DNA from: an uncultured Aquabacterium sp. | GTDB lineage: Bacteria > Pseudomonadota > Gammaproteobacteria > Burkholderiales > Burkholderiaceae_C | Assembly: GCF_947366995.1 (NCBI RefSeq) | Contig: NZ_CANBCC010000035.1 | Span: forward strand, 1-40,446 | Reading direction: 5' to 3' | Length of the DNA: 40,446 nucleotides | Shown here: positions 1-8,433 of the stretch, piece after piece | Numbering within the stretch: the first letter of the stretch is position 1 | Layout of the letters: the number at the start of each line of letters is the position of its first letter | The notes under the pieces: model-generated | What the model was told of the DNA's origin: nothing | What the model saw: only the letters and a program-made list of their open reading frames with translations | Databases searched by the model: none | Made by a program: the position numbers and the translations under genes

Positions 1-11
1 CTTGCCGCCCC

Positions 12-491
12 ATGGCCGACACCGACATGAGCGTGACCCCTCTGCCCACCCCGCCCGGCAGCGTCGCCCAGCAGGCGTTGCCCCGGGTTGTCGCCTTCTT
101 CGAAGGCCTCAAGGCCCAGGACCTGGGGCATCTTGACCGCATCTACGCTGTGGACGCCGGCTTCAAGGACCCGTTCAACGAGGTCGAGGGCCTGCTCGAG
201 ATCGAGGCGGTGTTTGCCCACATGTTCCGCGCGCTCGACACGCCGCACTTCGTCGTGCGCGATCGGCTGGCGCAGGGCAACCAGGCCTTCCTCACCTGGG
301 ATTTCCGCTTCCGCTTCAAGGGCGACACCGTCTGGCAGGTGGTCCGGGGGGCCACCCACCTGCGTTTCGATGCCCACGGGTTGATTGCCGACCACCGCGA
401 CTACTGGGACGCGGCCGAAGAACTGTACGAGAAGCTGCCCGTGCTCGGCGGATTGATGCGGTGGCTCAAGCGTCGCGCCATGCGCGGCTGA
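12..491 (+). CDS. NTF2/SnoaL-like family protein
   Basis: A 159-residue protein of the nuclear transport factor 2 (SnoaL-like) fold class. Family members form a cone-shaped alpha+beta pocket and act as small isomerases, hydrolases or simple ligand binders; the substrate here is unknown. The fold is suggested by the N-terminal helix around FFEGLKAQDL, the aromatic/acidic segment KDPFNEVEG and the late strands around HFVVRDRL, FLTWDFRF and GLIADHRDYWD. There is no signal peptide. The reading frame stays open to the left window edge, so the true start may lie upstream; ATG at 12 and ATG at 27 are the visible candidates. In related genomes such proteins often sit near oxidoreductase genes, but the upstream neighbour is not in the window. 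Family assignment is moderately sure; function is not assigned. Confidence 0.7.
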   Translation: MADTDMSVTPLPTPPGSVAQQALPRVVAFFEGLKAQDLGHLDRIYAVDAGFKDPFNEVEGLLEIEAVFAHMFRALDTPHFVVRDRLAQGNQAFLTWDFRFRFKGDTVWQVVRGATHLRFDAHGLIADHRDYWDAAEELYEKLPVLGGLMRWLKRRAMRG

Positions 492-679
492 GTCGCCCGC
501 TCATCCCGGCCGGGGTGAGCCGTGTGCGTGCATTCGGCCACGCTCCCTGCCCACAGGGGGAAGCGAGCACTCAAGTCGGGGAGTGACGCAACCGATGCTC
601 CGATCATGATGGCCTTGCAGTCTGGACGCGTGCCCCCACGTGTCGCGGTGAGGCCCCTGGGGCCCTGGAGTACCCGCTC

Positions 680-958
680 ATGCACATGCTTTACAACTCA
701 GACAGCTACGCCGTCGTGCAGATCGAGCTGCCCGGCGATGCCGCCGTCCCGGCCGATGCCACCGCGACGCTGACCCGCGGTGGCTTCGAGATCGTCGACA
801 AGTTCGCCCGCAAGGAGATCTTCATCGAGGGGGCGCTGGCCGAGTCGTTCAAGGAGGGCGTCGAGGCCCTGATCGAGAGCGCACCGAGCGTCGAGGAGTT
901 CGACGCCTACCTGGAGCGCTATGCCGGCATGGCGCAGCAGCCGGTCGTGATGCACTGA
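680..958 (+). CDS. DUF3567 family protein
   Basis: A 92-residue acidic cytoplasmic protein. The opening MHMLYNSDSYAVVQIELP, followed by a short segment ending in a GFEIVDKFARKEIFIEG-like stretch, is the signature I recognise for DUF3567, a family of unknown function known to me mainly from Burkholderiales. No enzymatic motif, membrane segment or nucleic-acid-binding motif is visible. The ATG at 680 is preceded by a TGGAG at about 664-668, a plausible ribosome binding site. It appears to be a single-gene unit; a GC-rich hairpin without a T-tract follows the stop. No function is proposed. Confidence 0.8.
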   Translation: MHMLYNSDSYAVVQIELPGDAAVPADATATLTRGGFEIVDKFARKEIFIEGALAESFKEGVEALIESAPSVEEFDAYLERYAGMAQQPVVMH

Positions 959-966
959 CCCCCCCG

Positions 967-981
967 GGACGCGCCGCGTCC
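967..981. repeat. Short GC-rich hairpin after the DUF3567 gene
   Basis: GGACGC (967-972) and GCGTCC (976-981) form a perfect 6-bp stem with a 3-base loop, 8 bases after the stop codon of the preceding gene. There is no T-tract, so it is at best a weak or Rho-assisted end of transcription, or a 3' stabilising stem. Confidence 0.3.
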
Positions 982-1005
982 GAATCCGGCAACGGGCCCC
1001 CGGGC

Positions 1006-1032
1006 TCAAGTTGCCGACATGCTTGCCGATAA
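1006..1032 (+). promoter_or_regulatory. Candidate sigma-28 (FliA) promoter
   Basis: TCAAGTTG at 1006-1013, an 11-base spacer, then GCCGATAA at 1025-1032. The enterobacterial FliA consensus is TAAAGTTT-N11-GCCGATAA, so the -10 element matches at all 8 positions, the -35 at 6 of 8, and the spacing is exact. Transcription would start near 1040 and give a leader of about 75 bases to the ATG at 1114. It reads into the tandem cyclic-di-GMP genes, which suggests coordination with late flagellar gene expression. Confidence 0.7.
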
Positions 1033-1113
1033 ACGATCACGGATGTGTCTGTGAGCCATCCGCCCGGCGCAGGAGCGCCCTCATGTCGAGGGCCCCGCCG
1101 GCAGGAAAGGCGC

Positions 1114-3270
1114 ATGTCTCCCACCCTCATGGCCGTCGAGCACGACGGTCTTGCCCATCTGGCAGCCTGGCTGCTCGCGGTCTACCTGGTCTACCTGCAG
1201 GGACAGGTGGTTCGCCGCGTTCAGGCGGCCGACCGCGACGCCGCGCTGGCCTGGGGCCTGGTGGGCTCGCTGGCTGCGGGCACGGGCATCTGGGCTGTCA
1301 GCCTGCTCGGCCTGGTGGCCGAACGCCTGCCCATCGAAGTCGGCTACGTGCCCGTGCTGGTGCTGGTGTCCTGGCTGCCGGCCGTCACGGTCAGCGCGCT
1401 CACGATTGCCTTGTATGCACGCCGTGCGCCCCGCCCGTGGGTGAGACTGGTTGGCGGGCTGGTGATGGCAGGCGGGCTGGCCGTGGTGGCGGCCACCGCC
1501 GTCGAGTCCCGAGTGCTGGCCCCCGGGGTGCAGTGGTCGCCTGCGCTGGTGGCCGCCTCACTGAGCGTGACCTTGTTCACCGGCACGGTGCTGGCGCCCA
1601 GTGTGCGGGACATGGTGCGCCGCGCACTGCCCTTGCAGGCCGACGTGGTGGTCGCGCTGGTGCTGGGGACGGCCTTCCGCTTCGGCCAGGCGTTGATGGT
1701 GTCGGCTGCCGGTGTGCCCGAAGAGGCCCGCTGCCTCAGCGTCGGGCAGCTGTCGGGGGCGACGCTGCTGTGGCTGTTGCCGGCCGTGGCCCTGGTGGTG
1801 TGCGTGCTGGTGCACGTGGCGGCCGTGCTGGATGCCCGCGCCCACCGCATGCGGGAAGAACTGCGCCGCCACCTCGACGACGCCAGCGAGGCGCTCGACC
1901 AGGCCGTGCAGCGCGACGCGCTCACCGGCCTTTACAAGCGCCAGGCCTTCGAGCAGAGGCTGGCCGAGATGCTGGAAGGCCCAGGCGCGGCCATCGACCC
2001 GCCCGCGGTGTTGCGCATCGGCCTGGACGGTTTCCGCGACCTCACCGAGCGCTACGGCGACGCCTTCGGTGACCTCGTGCTGCGCCAGCTGGCCTGGCGA
2101 CTGGGTGGCCTGGTGCGCGAGCACGACGTGGTGGGCCGCACCGACGCCGACGAGTTCCTCCTGCTGTGCCGCGGCTGGCACGACGAGGTTCGCCTGGCCC
2201 ACGTGGCGCAGCGGCTGGTCGAGGCCATGCGCGCGCCGTGCCAGGTCGACGACCAGGACATCCGCCTGACCTGCTCGGTGGGTGTGGCGCGGCACCCCGC
2301 CAGCGCCTCGGTGGCCCAGCTCATGGCGCACGCGGCCGATGCCATGCTGACCGTGCGCCGTGCCGGCGGCAACGCCTACTGCGTGTACCGGCACGGCATG
2401 GACCTGGATGGCACGGACCAGGTGGAGTTGCAGCGCGAGCTGCGCCACGCGATCGAGCGCGGACAGCTCGCGCTCCACTTCCAGCCCAAGCTGCGCGCGG
2501 CCGACGGCATGCTGGCCGGCGTGGAAGCCCTGCTGCGCTGGCAGCACCCGGTGCACGGCGCCGTGAGCCCGGCGGTGTTCATCCCGGTGGCCGAGCGCTT
2601 CGGCCTGATCGGCGAACTCGGGCAGTGGGTGCTGGACGCGGCCTGCCGCCAGGTGCGCCTGTGGCACGAGGCCGGCGCCGACGTGCCGGTGGCCGTCAAC
2701 CTGTCGGCGCACCAGTTGCGCCAGCACGACCTCGAAGCCTGCGTGCGCGAGGTGCTGCGGCGCCACCGCGTGCCGGCGCGCATGCTCATCCTCGAGATCA
2801 CCGAATCCGTGGCCATGGACGATGTGGATGCGTCGATCCGCGTGTTCGACATGCTCGACGCCATCGGCGTGCAGCTGTCCATCGACGACTTCGGCACTGG
2901 CTATTCCAGCCTCAGCTACCTGCGCCGCCTGCCGGCGCGGCAGCTCAAGGTCGACCGCAGCTTCGTGCGCGACCTGGACACGAGCCACGACGCCCAGGCG
3001 ATTGCCGGCGCCGTCGTGCGCCTGGCCCATGCCCTGGGGATGACCGTGGTGGCCGAAGGCGTGGAAACCGAGGCGCAGGCGGCGATCCTGCGTGACCTGG
3101 ACTGTGACGAGTTGCAAGGGTTCCTGTATGCGCGTCCCATGTCGGGCGCGGACCTCCTGAACTGGCTGCGGCAACGCGATCCCGGAAGCGTGTCTCGATT
3201 TGCAGTCCACAATGAACATGCGGACCAGGCCGTGCCCAGCGCCTGGTCCCAACTGGAGATGGTGAATTGA
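1114..3270 (+). CDS. MHYT-like membrane sensor with degenerate GGDEF and intact EAL domain (c-di-GMP phosphodiesterase)
   Basis: A predicted inner-membrane protein of 718 residues. Residues 1 to about 235 form a multi-pass region whose pattern (for example [12 protein letters not shown] at 56-67, then RLPIEVGY) resembles an MHYT sensor domain, but the Met-His-Tyr-Thr signatures are replaced. A GGDEF-like domain (about 265-435) has DADEF at 344-348 instead of GGDEF, so it should not make cyclic di-GMP; an I-site-like REHD is kept upstream. The EAL domain (about 445-695) keeps EALLRW at 471-476, [20 protein letters not shown] and AEGVETEAQ, so phosphodiesterase activity is expected. The ATG at 1114 is chosen because AGGAAAGG lies just upstream at 1103-1110; an in-frame ATG at 1045 lacks such a site and would start almost at the predicted transcription start. 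The stop overlaps the next start (TGATG), so the two genes are translationally coupled. Confidence 0.88.
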   Translation: MSPTLMAVEHDGLAHLAAWLLAVYLVYLQGQVVRRVQAADRDAALAWGLVGSLAAGTGIWAVSLLGLVAERLPIEVGYVPVLVLVSWLPAVTVSALTIALYARRAPRPWVRLVGGLVMAGGLAVVAATAVESRVLAPGVQWSPALVAASLSVTLFTGTVLAPSVRDMVRRALPLQADVVVALVLGTAFRFGQALMVSAAGVPEEARCLSVGQLSGATLLWLLPAVALVVCVLVHVAAVLDARAHRMREELRRHLDDASEALDQAVQRDALTGLYKRQAFEQRLAEMLEGPGAAIDPPAVLRIGLDGFRDLTERYGDAFGDLVLRQLAWRLGGLVREHDVVGRTDADEFLLLCRGWHDEVRLAHVAQRLVEAMRAPCQVDDQDIRLTCSVGVARHPASASVAQLMAHAADAMLTVRRAGGNAYCVYRHGMDLDGTDQVELQRELRHAIERGQLALHFQPKLRAADGMLAGVEALLRWQHPVHGAVSPAVFIPVAERFGLIGELGQWVLDAACRQVRLWHEAGADVPVAVNLSAHQLRQHDLEACVREVLRRHRVPARMLILEITESVAMDDVDASIRVFDMLDAIGVQLSIDDFGTGYSSLSYLRRLPARQLKVDRSFVRDLDTSHDAQAIAGAVVRLAHALGMTVVAEGVETEAQAAILRDLDCDELQGFLYARPMSGADLLNWLRQRDPGSVSRFAVHNEHADQAVPSAWSQLEMVN

Positions 3271-4886
3271 TGGAGACCGATCTGCAGGCCGTGTCGCCCT
3301 GGTGGTGGCTGCTGGCCGGCATCCTGGGCACGCTCGCTCTTGTGGCCGGCCTGCGCTGGTGGCAGCAGCTGCGCGACCTGGATTCGCGCACCGCCGCCCG
3401 GCGCCGTGCATCGCAGGGTGAGGCCACCCCGGCTGCGGCGCCCGCCCCGGCACCCGCGGCGGGCGCCGGCCTGACCGGCTGGAGCCCGGTGGCCGACGCC
3501 ACGGCCAGCCAGCGCGTGACCGACCCGCTCACCGGGCTGGGCACGCGCCTGATGCTGGAAGACCTGCTGGCCTCGGCCGTGCTGCGTGCCGAAGCCCGCC
3601 AGCGCCGCCTGGGTCTGCTCTACATCGACATCGATGGCTTCAAACCAGTGAACGACTCATTTGGTCATGGTGTGGGCGATGCGCTGCTGCGCGAAGTCGG
3701 CCGCCGGCTCAGTGAGCACGGCCGCAGCACCGACACCGTGGCCCGCCTGGGCGGCGATGAATTCCTCGTGCTGCTCGATGGCGACCCCGACGCCGGGGCG
3801 GCCGCGCTGGTGGCCGAACGCGTGCGTGCGAGCCTCGAGCGCCCCTACCAGCTCGCCGGACGCGAGGTGCGGGTGTCGTGTTCCGTCGGCATCGTGCTCT
3901 ACCCGGACCACGGCCCCCGCGCCCGCCTGATCGCCCGGGCCGACGCCGCGATGCTGGCCGCCAAGCGGGCCGGCGGCAACATGCACTGTTTCTACGAGCC
4001 GGGCATGGACCACGACGCCGAGGCCGCCGTCGAATTGCAGCGTGACTTGCGGGCCGCGCTCGAGACCGGTCAGGGCCTGTCGCTGCACTACCAGCCCAAG
4101 ATAGACAGCGCGAGCGGCCAGATTGCCGGCGTCGAGGCCTTGCTGCGCTGGCAGCATCCACAGCGCGGGGCGGTGAGCCCCGTGGTGTTCATTCCGGTGG
4201 CCGAGCGCTTCGGTCTCATCGGTGCACTGGGCCAGTGGGTCATCGACGAAGCCGCGCGACAGATCCAGTCGTGGCGCGGCGCCGGGCTGAGCATGCGCGT
4301 GGCCATCAACGTGTCGGTGCACCAGCTGCGCCAGCCGGATCTGGTCGAACGCGTGGGCGAGATCCTGTCGCGCCACGGCGTGCCGCCCGACCTCATCACC
4401 TTCGAGCTCACCGAAAGCGCCGCGATGGAAGACCCCAGCGCCACGCTGCGCATCTTCGAGCGCCTGGCCGTCACCGGGGTCGCGCTGTCCATCGACGACT
4501 TCGGCACCGGCTACTCCAGCCTGAGCTACCTGCGCAAGCTGCCGGCCAGCCAGATCAAGATCGACCGCAGCTTCGTGCAGGACCTGGGCAGCCAGTCGGA
4601 TGCGCGGGCCATCGTCAAGGCCGTCATCAAGCTCTCGCATGCGCTGGGGCTGGAGGTGGTGGCCGAAGGCGTCGAGACCGTGGCCCAGCAGGACATCCTC
4701 AAGCAGCTGGGCTGCGACCAGATGCAGGGCTTTCTGTTCGCGCGCCCCATGCCAGCCACGCACCTGCAGCTGTGGGCCCTGAGCGACGAGGTGCCCGCCA
4801 ACCGGCCCACCTTCCGGGATTCGGTGTTCAACGCCGACGAGATCGACCCGCCGAGCCACCCCGTGCCCGGCCGCGTCACCCGCTGA
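3270..4886 (+). CDS. Membrane-anchored GGDEF-EAL protein (c-di-GMP cyclase/phosphodiesterase)
   Basis: A 538-residue bifunctional-type cyclic-di-GMP enzyme. One N-terminal membrane helix (about residues 9-28) is followed by an Ala/Pro-rich linker, a GGDEF domain with intact GGDEF at 161-165 and an RxxD inhibitory site (RSTD) five residues before it, and an EAL domain with EALLRW from 289, the [19 protein letters not shown] and KIDRSF blocks and [10 protein letters not shown]. Both catalytic signatures look complete, so synthesis, hydrolysis or a switch between them is possible. The start is ATG at 3270, overlapping the TGA of the upstream gene; a TTG one codon earlier is less likely. The EAL half is strikingly similar to that of the upstream gene (for example [12 protein letters not shown] in both), indicating paralogues. 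The gene converges on the channel gene with only 8 bases between them. Confidence 0.93.
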   Translation: METDLQAVSPWWWLLAGILGTLALVAGLRWWQQLRDLDSRTAARRRASQGEATPAAAPAPAPAAGAGLTGWSPVADATASQRVTDPLTGLGTRLMLEDLLASAVLRAEARQRRLGLLYIDIDGFKPVNDSFGHGVGDALLREVGRRLSEHGRSTDTVARLGGDEFLVLLDGDPDAGAAALVAERVRASLERPYQLAGREVRVSCSVGIVLYPDHGPRARLIARADAAMLAAKRAGGNMHCFYEPGMDHDAEAAVELQRDLRAALETGQGLSLHYQPKIDSASGQIAGVEALLRWQHPQRGAVSPVVFIPVAERFGLIGALGQWVIDEAARQIQSWRGAGLSMRVAINVSVHQLRQPDLVERVGEILSRHGVPPDLITFELTESAAMEDPSATLRIFERLAVTGVALSIDDFGTGYSSLSYLRKLPASQIKIDRSFVQDLGSQSDARAIVKAVIKLSHALGLEVVAEGVETVAQQDILKQLGCDQMQGFLFARPMPATHLQLWALSDEVPANRPTFRDSVFNADEIDPPSHPVPGRVTR

Positions 4887-4894
4887 ATCGGCCG

Positions 4895-5743
4895 TCAGTC
4901 ATGCTGCCACTCGGGCAGCTCGGCGCCGCAGCGCAGGCAGTAGTTGGCCTCGGGCGGGTGTCCCTCCGTCAGGCAGCGCTGGCAGGTGCGTGTGGTGGGG
5001 CGGCCGAACGTGGGCCGCTGCATGGCCAGCTCGGTCGTCACGATGCCGGTCGGCACCGCCAGCACCCCCCAGCCCAGAATCATCATCAGCGACGAGATCA
5101 GGCGCCCGAGGTCCGTCTTGGGTGTGATGTCGCCGAAGCCCACCGTCGTCATCGTCGTCACGGCCCAGTACATGGCCGTCGGGATGCTGGTGTAGCCGTT
5201 CGCGGGGCCCTCCACCACGTACATCACCGTGCCCATGATGAGGACCACCATCAGCACGAAGGACAGGAAGACCATGATCTTGCGCCGGCTGGCCACCAGC
5301 GCGCGGCCCAGCGCGTTGTACTCCGAGACGTAGCCGGTCAGCTTGAAGATCCGGAACACCCGCATCAGCCGCAGGATGCGCACGTCGATGAAGAAATGCG
5401 CTTCGGGCACCAGCAGCGCCATGTAGGTCGGCAGCACCGACACCAGGTCGATGATGCCGTAGAAGCTCAGCGCATATGTGACCGGCCGACGCACACACAG
5501 CAAGCGCAGCACGTACTCGGCGGTGAAGATGAGCGTGAACAGCCACTCGAGCACGTCGAACAGCGTGCCGGCCCGCTCCTGCAGCGTCGCCACGCTGTCG
5601 AGCACCACCACCGTGACGCTCAGCAGGATCAGCCCGATCAGGGCCTGGTCGAAGCGGCGGCCTGCCACCGTGTCGGCTTCAAAGATGATGGTGTAGAGGC
5701 GCAGGCGCCATCCATCCAGCGGCTTGTCGATGTCCTTGTCCAT
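4895..5743 (-). CDS. Voltage-gated-type K+ channel with C-terminal zinc ribbon
   Basis: A 282-residue inner-membrane ion channel subunit of the 6TM Kv-like family. An S1-S4 module (about 30-140) ends in an S4 segment with regularly spaced arginines (R122, R125, R128, R131). S5, pore loop and S6 follow at about 155-240. The selectivity filter is TVGFGD at 200-205, the K+-channel signature with Phe in place of the usual Tyr. After S6 there is no long cyclic-nucleotide or RCK domain. Instead the last 30 residues hold two CxxC pairs (C254/C257 and C269/C272), a zinc-ribbon-like knuckle. The start ATG at 5741-5743 gives a normal hydrophilic N-terminus; the same frame stays open far upstream only because it lies opposite the next gene. 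Ion selectivity for K+ is inferred from the filter. Confidence 0.9.
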   Translation of the reverse strand: MDKDIDKPLDGWRLRLYTIIFEADTVAGRRFDQALIGLILLSVTVVVLDSVATLQERAGTLFDVLEWLFTLIFTAEYVLRLLCVRRPVTYALSFYGIIDLVSVLPTYMALLVPEAHFFIDVRILRLMRVFRIFKLTGYVSEYNALGRALVASRRKIMVFLSFVLMVVLIMGTVMYVVEGPANGYTSIPTAMYWAVTTMTTVGFGDITPKTDLGRLISSLMMILGWGVLAVPTGIVTTELAMQRPTFGRPTTRTCQRCLTEGHPPEANYCLRCGAELPEWQHD

Positions 5744-5809
5744 GTGCGGGATTGTGGGGTTTGCAGGCGACGCCCATCCTGCGCGAGGGCAAGGGGCAGC
5801 GCAACTCTC

Positions 5810-5815
5810 TAAAAT
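5810..5815 (+). promoter_or_regulatory. Candidate -10 element, probably leaderless transcript
   Basis: TAAAAT matches the sigma-70 -10 consensus at 5 of 6 positions and ends only 6 bases before the ATG at 5822. A start point 6-8 bases downstream would fall on or next to the start codon, and no Shine-Dalgarno sequence is visible, so a leaderless mRNA is plausible. No clear -35 element is seen. Confidence 0.4.
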
Positions 5816-5821
5816 GACCGG

Positions 5822-6928
5822 ATGAACACGCCCGCCCGAAACGCCGCGGCCGCTGCCCGCGAGCCCGTCGAACGCCGTCCCTACACCCGCGCCGCGCAGC
5901 TGCCCGAGATCATGCGCCAGCGCATCGTGGTGCTCGACGGCGCCATGGGCACCATGATCCAGCGCTACAAGCTGACCGAGGCCGACTACCGTGGCACCCG
6001 CTTTGCCGAGCACGGCAAGGATCTCAAGGGCAACAACGAGCTGCTGCAGCTGACCAAGCCCGACGTCATCCGCGAGATCCACGAGCAGTACCTGGCCGCC
6101 GGTGCCGACCTGATCGAGACCAACACCTTCGGCGCCACCACCGTGGCCCAGGACGACTACGAGCTGCCCGAGCTGGCCTACGAGATGAACCTCGTGGCCG
6201 CCCGCATGGCGCGTGAGGCCTGCGACAAGTACAGCACGCCCGACAAGCCGCGTTTCGTGGCGGGCGCCATCGGCCCGACGCCGAAGACCGCCAGCATCAG
6301 CCCCGACGTGAACGACCCGGGCGCCCGCAACGTCGACTTCGACACGCTGCGTCAGGCCTACTACGAGCAGGCCAAGGCCCTGATGGAAGGCGGCTGTGAC
6401 GTCTTCCTGGTCGAGACCATCTTCGACACGCTCAATGCCAAGGCCGCCATCTTTGCCATCGACGAGCTGTTCGAGGACACCGGCGAGCGCCTGCCCATCA
6501 TCATCTCGGGCACCGTGACCGACGCCTCCGGCCGCATCCTGTCGGGGCAGACCGTCAGCGCCTTCTGGCACTCGGTGCGCCACGCCCACCCGCTGGCCAT
6601 CGGCCTGAACTGCGCGCTGGGTGCCACGCTGATGCGCCCCTACATCGAGGAGCTGGCCAAGATCGCCGGCGACACGTATGTGAGCTGCTACCCGAACGCC
6701 GGCCTGCCCAACCCGATGAGCGACACGGGCTTCGACGAGACGCCCGAGATCACTGGCGGCCTGGTCGAGGAGTTCGCGAAGGCCGGCTTCCTCAACATCG
6801 CCGGCGGCTGCTGCGGCACCACGCCCGACCACATCGCCGAGATCGCGAAACGCGTGGGCCAGTGGAAGCCCCGCTGCCTGCACGATGGTGGCGCCACAGG
6901 CTTTCTGAGCGGCCTCAAAGCCGCCTGA
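5822..6928 (+). CDS. metH: Homocysteine S-methyltransferase module (split MetH, N-terminal part)
   Basis: A 368-residue protein equal to the homocysteine-binding barrel of cobalamin-dependent methionine synthase. The barrel binds homocysteine through a zinc held by three cysteines, all visible: Cys264 in GLNCALG and Cys330/Cys331 in GGCCGT. The conserved opening [10 protein letters not shown] lies at 38-47. Full-length MetH is over 1,200 residues; this one stops after the first module. In many Burkholderiales MetH is encoded as two genes, with folate-, cobalamin- and SAM-binding modules in a second one, but no such gene lies in this window. It would need that partner, or another methyl donor such as S-methylmethionine, to make methionine. 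The N-terminal extension of about 25 residues is hydrophilic. The gene is divergent from the channel gene. Confidence 0.88.
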   Translation: MNTPARNAAAAAREPVERRPYTRAAQLPEIMRQRIVVLDGAMGTMIQRYKLTEADYRGTRFAEHGKDLKGNNELLQLTKPDVIREIHEQYLAAGADLIETNTFGATTVAQDDYELPELAYEMNLVAARMAREACDKYSTPDKPRFVAGAIGPTPKTASISPDVNDPGARNVDFDTLRQAYYEQAKALMEGGCDVFLVETIFDTLNAKAAIFAIDELFEDTGERLPIIISGTVTDASGRILSGQTVSAFWHSVRHAHPLAIGLNCALGATLMRPYIEELAKIAGDTYVSCYPNAGLPNPMSDTGFDETPEITGGLVEEFAKAGFLNIAGGCCGTTPDHIAEIAKRVGQWKPRCLHDGGATGFLSGLKAA

Positions 6929-6933
6929 GACTC

Positions 6934-6955
6934 AGCGGCCCGGTGGCGGGCCGCT
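6934..6955. terminator. Hairpin between convergent genes
   Basis: AGCGGCCCG (6934-6942) and CGGGCCGCT (6947-6955) form a perfect 9-bp GC-rich stem with a 4-base loop. It lies directly after the metH-module stop and touches the stop codon of the convergent PAS-GGDEF gene. No T-tract follows on either strand, so it may be a bidirectional 3' boundary or stabiliser rather than a classic intrinsic terminator. Confidence 0.5.
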
Positions 6956-8418
6956 CAGGTCGACCGCCGATCGGCCATGGCCCGCCGGTCGTGTCCCAGC
7001 CGCACATAGTGACGGCGCTTGGCCTCGTACATGGCCTGATCGGCCCGGTGCAGCAGCGCCTCCATCCGCTCGCCATCCTGGCTGGTCGCGTGGCCGATCG
7101 ACACGCTCAGCGTGTGCCCCGCGTGATACTGGTTGTTCAGGGCCAGCAGCTCATGCACCTGCTCCACGGTGAACTCGGCCTGCCGCGCGTCGGCGCCGGG
7201 CAGCAGAATGGCGAACTCGTCACCGCCCAGCCGTGAGGCGGTGGCCGGCCGCTCCACCGCCTTGCGCAGCACCTCGCCCAGCCGGCGCAGCAGCGCATCG
7301 CCGCCCGCGTGCCCGAACTCGTCGTTCGTCTGCTTGAGGTCGTTGAGGTCGAGCACGATGACGCTGACGGGCCAGGGCCCGCGCCGTTCGATGCGCGCCA
7401 GCTCGTCCATGAAGAAGCCTCGATTGCGCAGTCCCGTCAGGGCGTCGTGCTGGCCCAGGTACTCCAGATAGGCCTCGGCCTTCTTGCGGGCGCTGATGTC
7501 GGTCAGCGACACCAGCACCTGGTCCCAGCTGTCCTCGTGCCCGGGCAGCACCGAGAACTGCAAATACACATGGAGCTTTTCGCCGTCGAGCGCGTAGTTC
7601 ACCACCTCGCGCTGCTGGAACAGCCGGCCGTGCCACAGCTCGATCAGCTGCTCGGCAAAGTGCGGCCGCATGTCCCCGCGGAACACCTCGTCGAGCCGGC
7701 CCAGCAGCGTCGTCTTGTCCGGCGCCCGGAACATCTCCAGCGTCTGCTGGTTGACGTCGAGCACGCGGATCTCCTGCATGCAGCGCAGGACGAAGTCGGG
7801 GTGCACGTCGAGGAAGACGCGGAAGTCCTCGATGTCCTGCCGGCGGACCTCGTCGAGCAGCTTGCGCACACCGCTGAAGTCTTCCACCCACAACGACACG
7901 GGCGAATGCTCGAACAGCCCCTTGGCGTACAGCTCGCTGCGGCGCAGGGCCTGCTCGCCGCGGGTGCGCTCGGTCACGTCCTCGATGGCCAGCAGCACGC
8001 GGCTCCAGGTGGCCTCGTGGCCGGGCAGCACGTTGGCGCGCAGCGTGATGGCCAGCCGCTCGCCGTGCAGCGTGTAGTTCACCGTCTGGCTGCGAAAGTG
8101 AGTCTGGCCCGACCACAGCTGCTCCAGCTCCCACACGAAGTTGTGCAGCATGTCGTCGCGGAACACGCGGTGCAGGTTGGCTGACAGCTCGGCCAGGTCG
8201 GCGGCGCCATAAAGGTCCAGGGTGTGGCGGTTCACGCGCAGCAGGCGGATCGCGGCGGCGCATTCGGCGGTGCGCTCGGGGTGCCCGCTCAGGTGGGCAC
8301 GCAGGTCCTCGACGCCCTCGGCGCGCCAGCGGTCGAACAGCTGCTTGAGCGCGCTGTAGTCCTCGAGCCAGAGCGACACCGGCGCCAGCTCGAACATGTC
8401 TTCGTACAACTCACCCAT
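6955..8418 (-). CDS. Tandem-PAS diguanylate cyclase
   Basis: A 487-residue soluble protein with no membrane segment. Two PAS-type sensory domains (about 8-160 and 170-320) are clear internal duplicates: each begins with a PVSLWxED block followed by a helical segment ending in a HPE/HPD motif, and each closes with VLPGHExxW and a VLxxxxDxxxR element. The C-terminal GGDEF domain (about 325-480) has DALTGLRNRG, DLNDLKQTND and intact RLGGDEF (GGDEF at 398-402), so it should synthesise cyclic di-GMP. No RxxD inhibitory site is found at the usual spacing, so product inhibition may be weak. There is no EAL domain. The gene begins 15 bases after the ybeY stop on the same strand and is probably the last gene of the ybeZ-ybeY transcript. 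The PAS ligand is unknown. Confidence 0.9.
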   Translation of the reverse strand: MGELYEDMFELAPVSLWLEDYSALKQLFDRWRAEGVEDLRAHLSGHPERTAECAAAIRLLRVNRHTLDLYGAADLAELSANLHRVFRDDMLHNFVWELEQLWSGQTHFRSQTVNYTLHGERLAITLRANVLPGHEATWSRVLLAIEDVTERTRGEQALRRSELYAKGLFEHSPVSLWVEDFSGVRKLLDEVRRQDIEDFRVFLDVHPDFVLRCMQEIRVLDVNQQTLEMFRAPDKTTLLGRLDEVFRGDMRPHFAEQLIELWHGRLFQQREVVNYALDGEKLHVYLQFSVLPGHEDSWDQVLVSLTDISARKKAEAYLEYLGQHDALTGLRNRGFFMDELARIERRGPWPVSVIVLDLNDLKQTNDEFGHAGGDALLRRLGEVLRKAVERPATASRLGGDEFAILLPGADARQAEFTVEQVHELLALNNQYHAGHTLSVSIGHATSQDGERMEALLHRADQAMYEAKRRHYVRLGHDRRAMADRRST

Positions 8419-8433
8419 GTCTGCCCCTGTCGT

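Noticed and set aside
1045..1113. Alternative ATG start for the MHYT-like gene
   Set aside because: It would begin only a few bases after the predicted transcription start, has no ribosome binding site, and adds a basic, Pro-rich stretch. ATG 1114 has AGGAAAGG upstream.
5744..5821. SAM or cobalamin riboswitch before the metH module
   Set aside because: Only 78 bases are available, no conserved riboswitch core is recognisable, and the probable promoter leaves no leader.
5744..6883. N-terminal extension of the channel protein by 380 residues
   Set aside because: The frame is open only because it lies opposite the metH module. The extension has no domain, and the family starts near the ATG at 5743.
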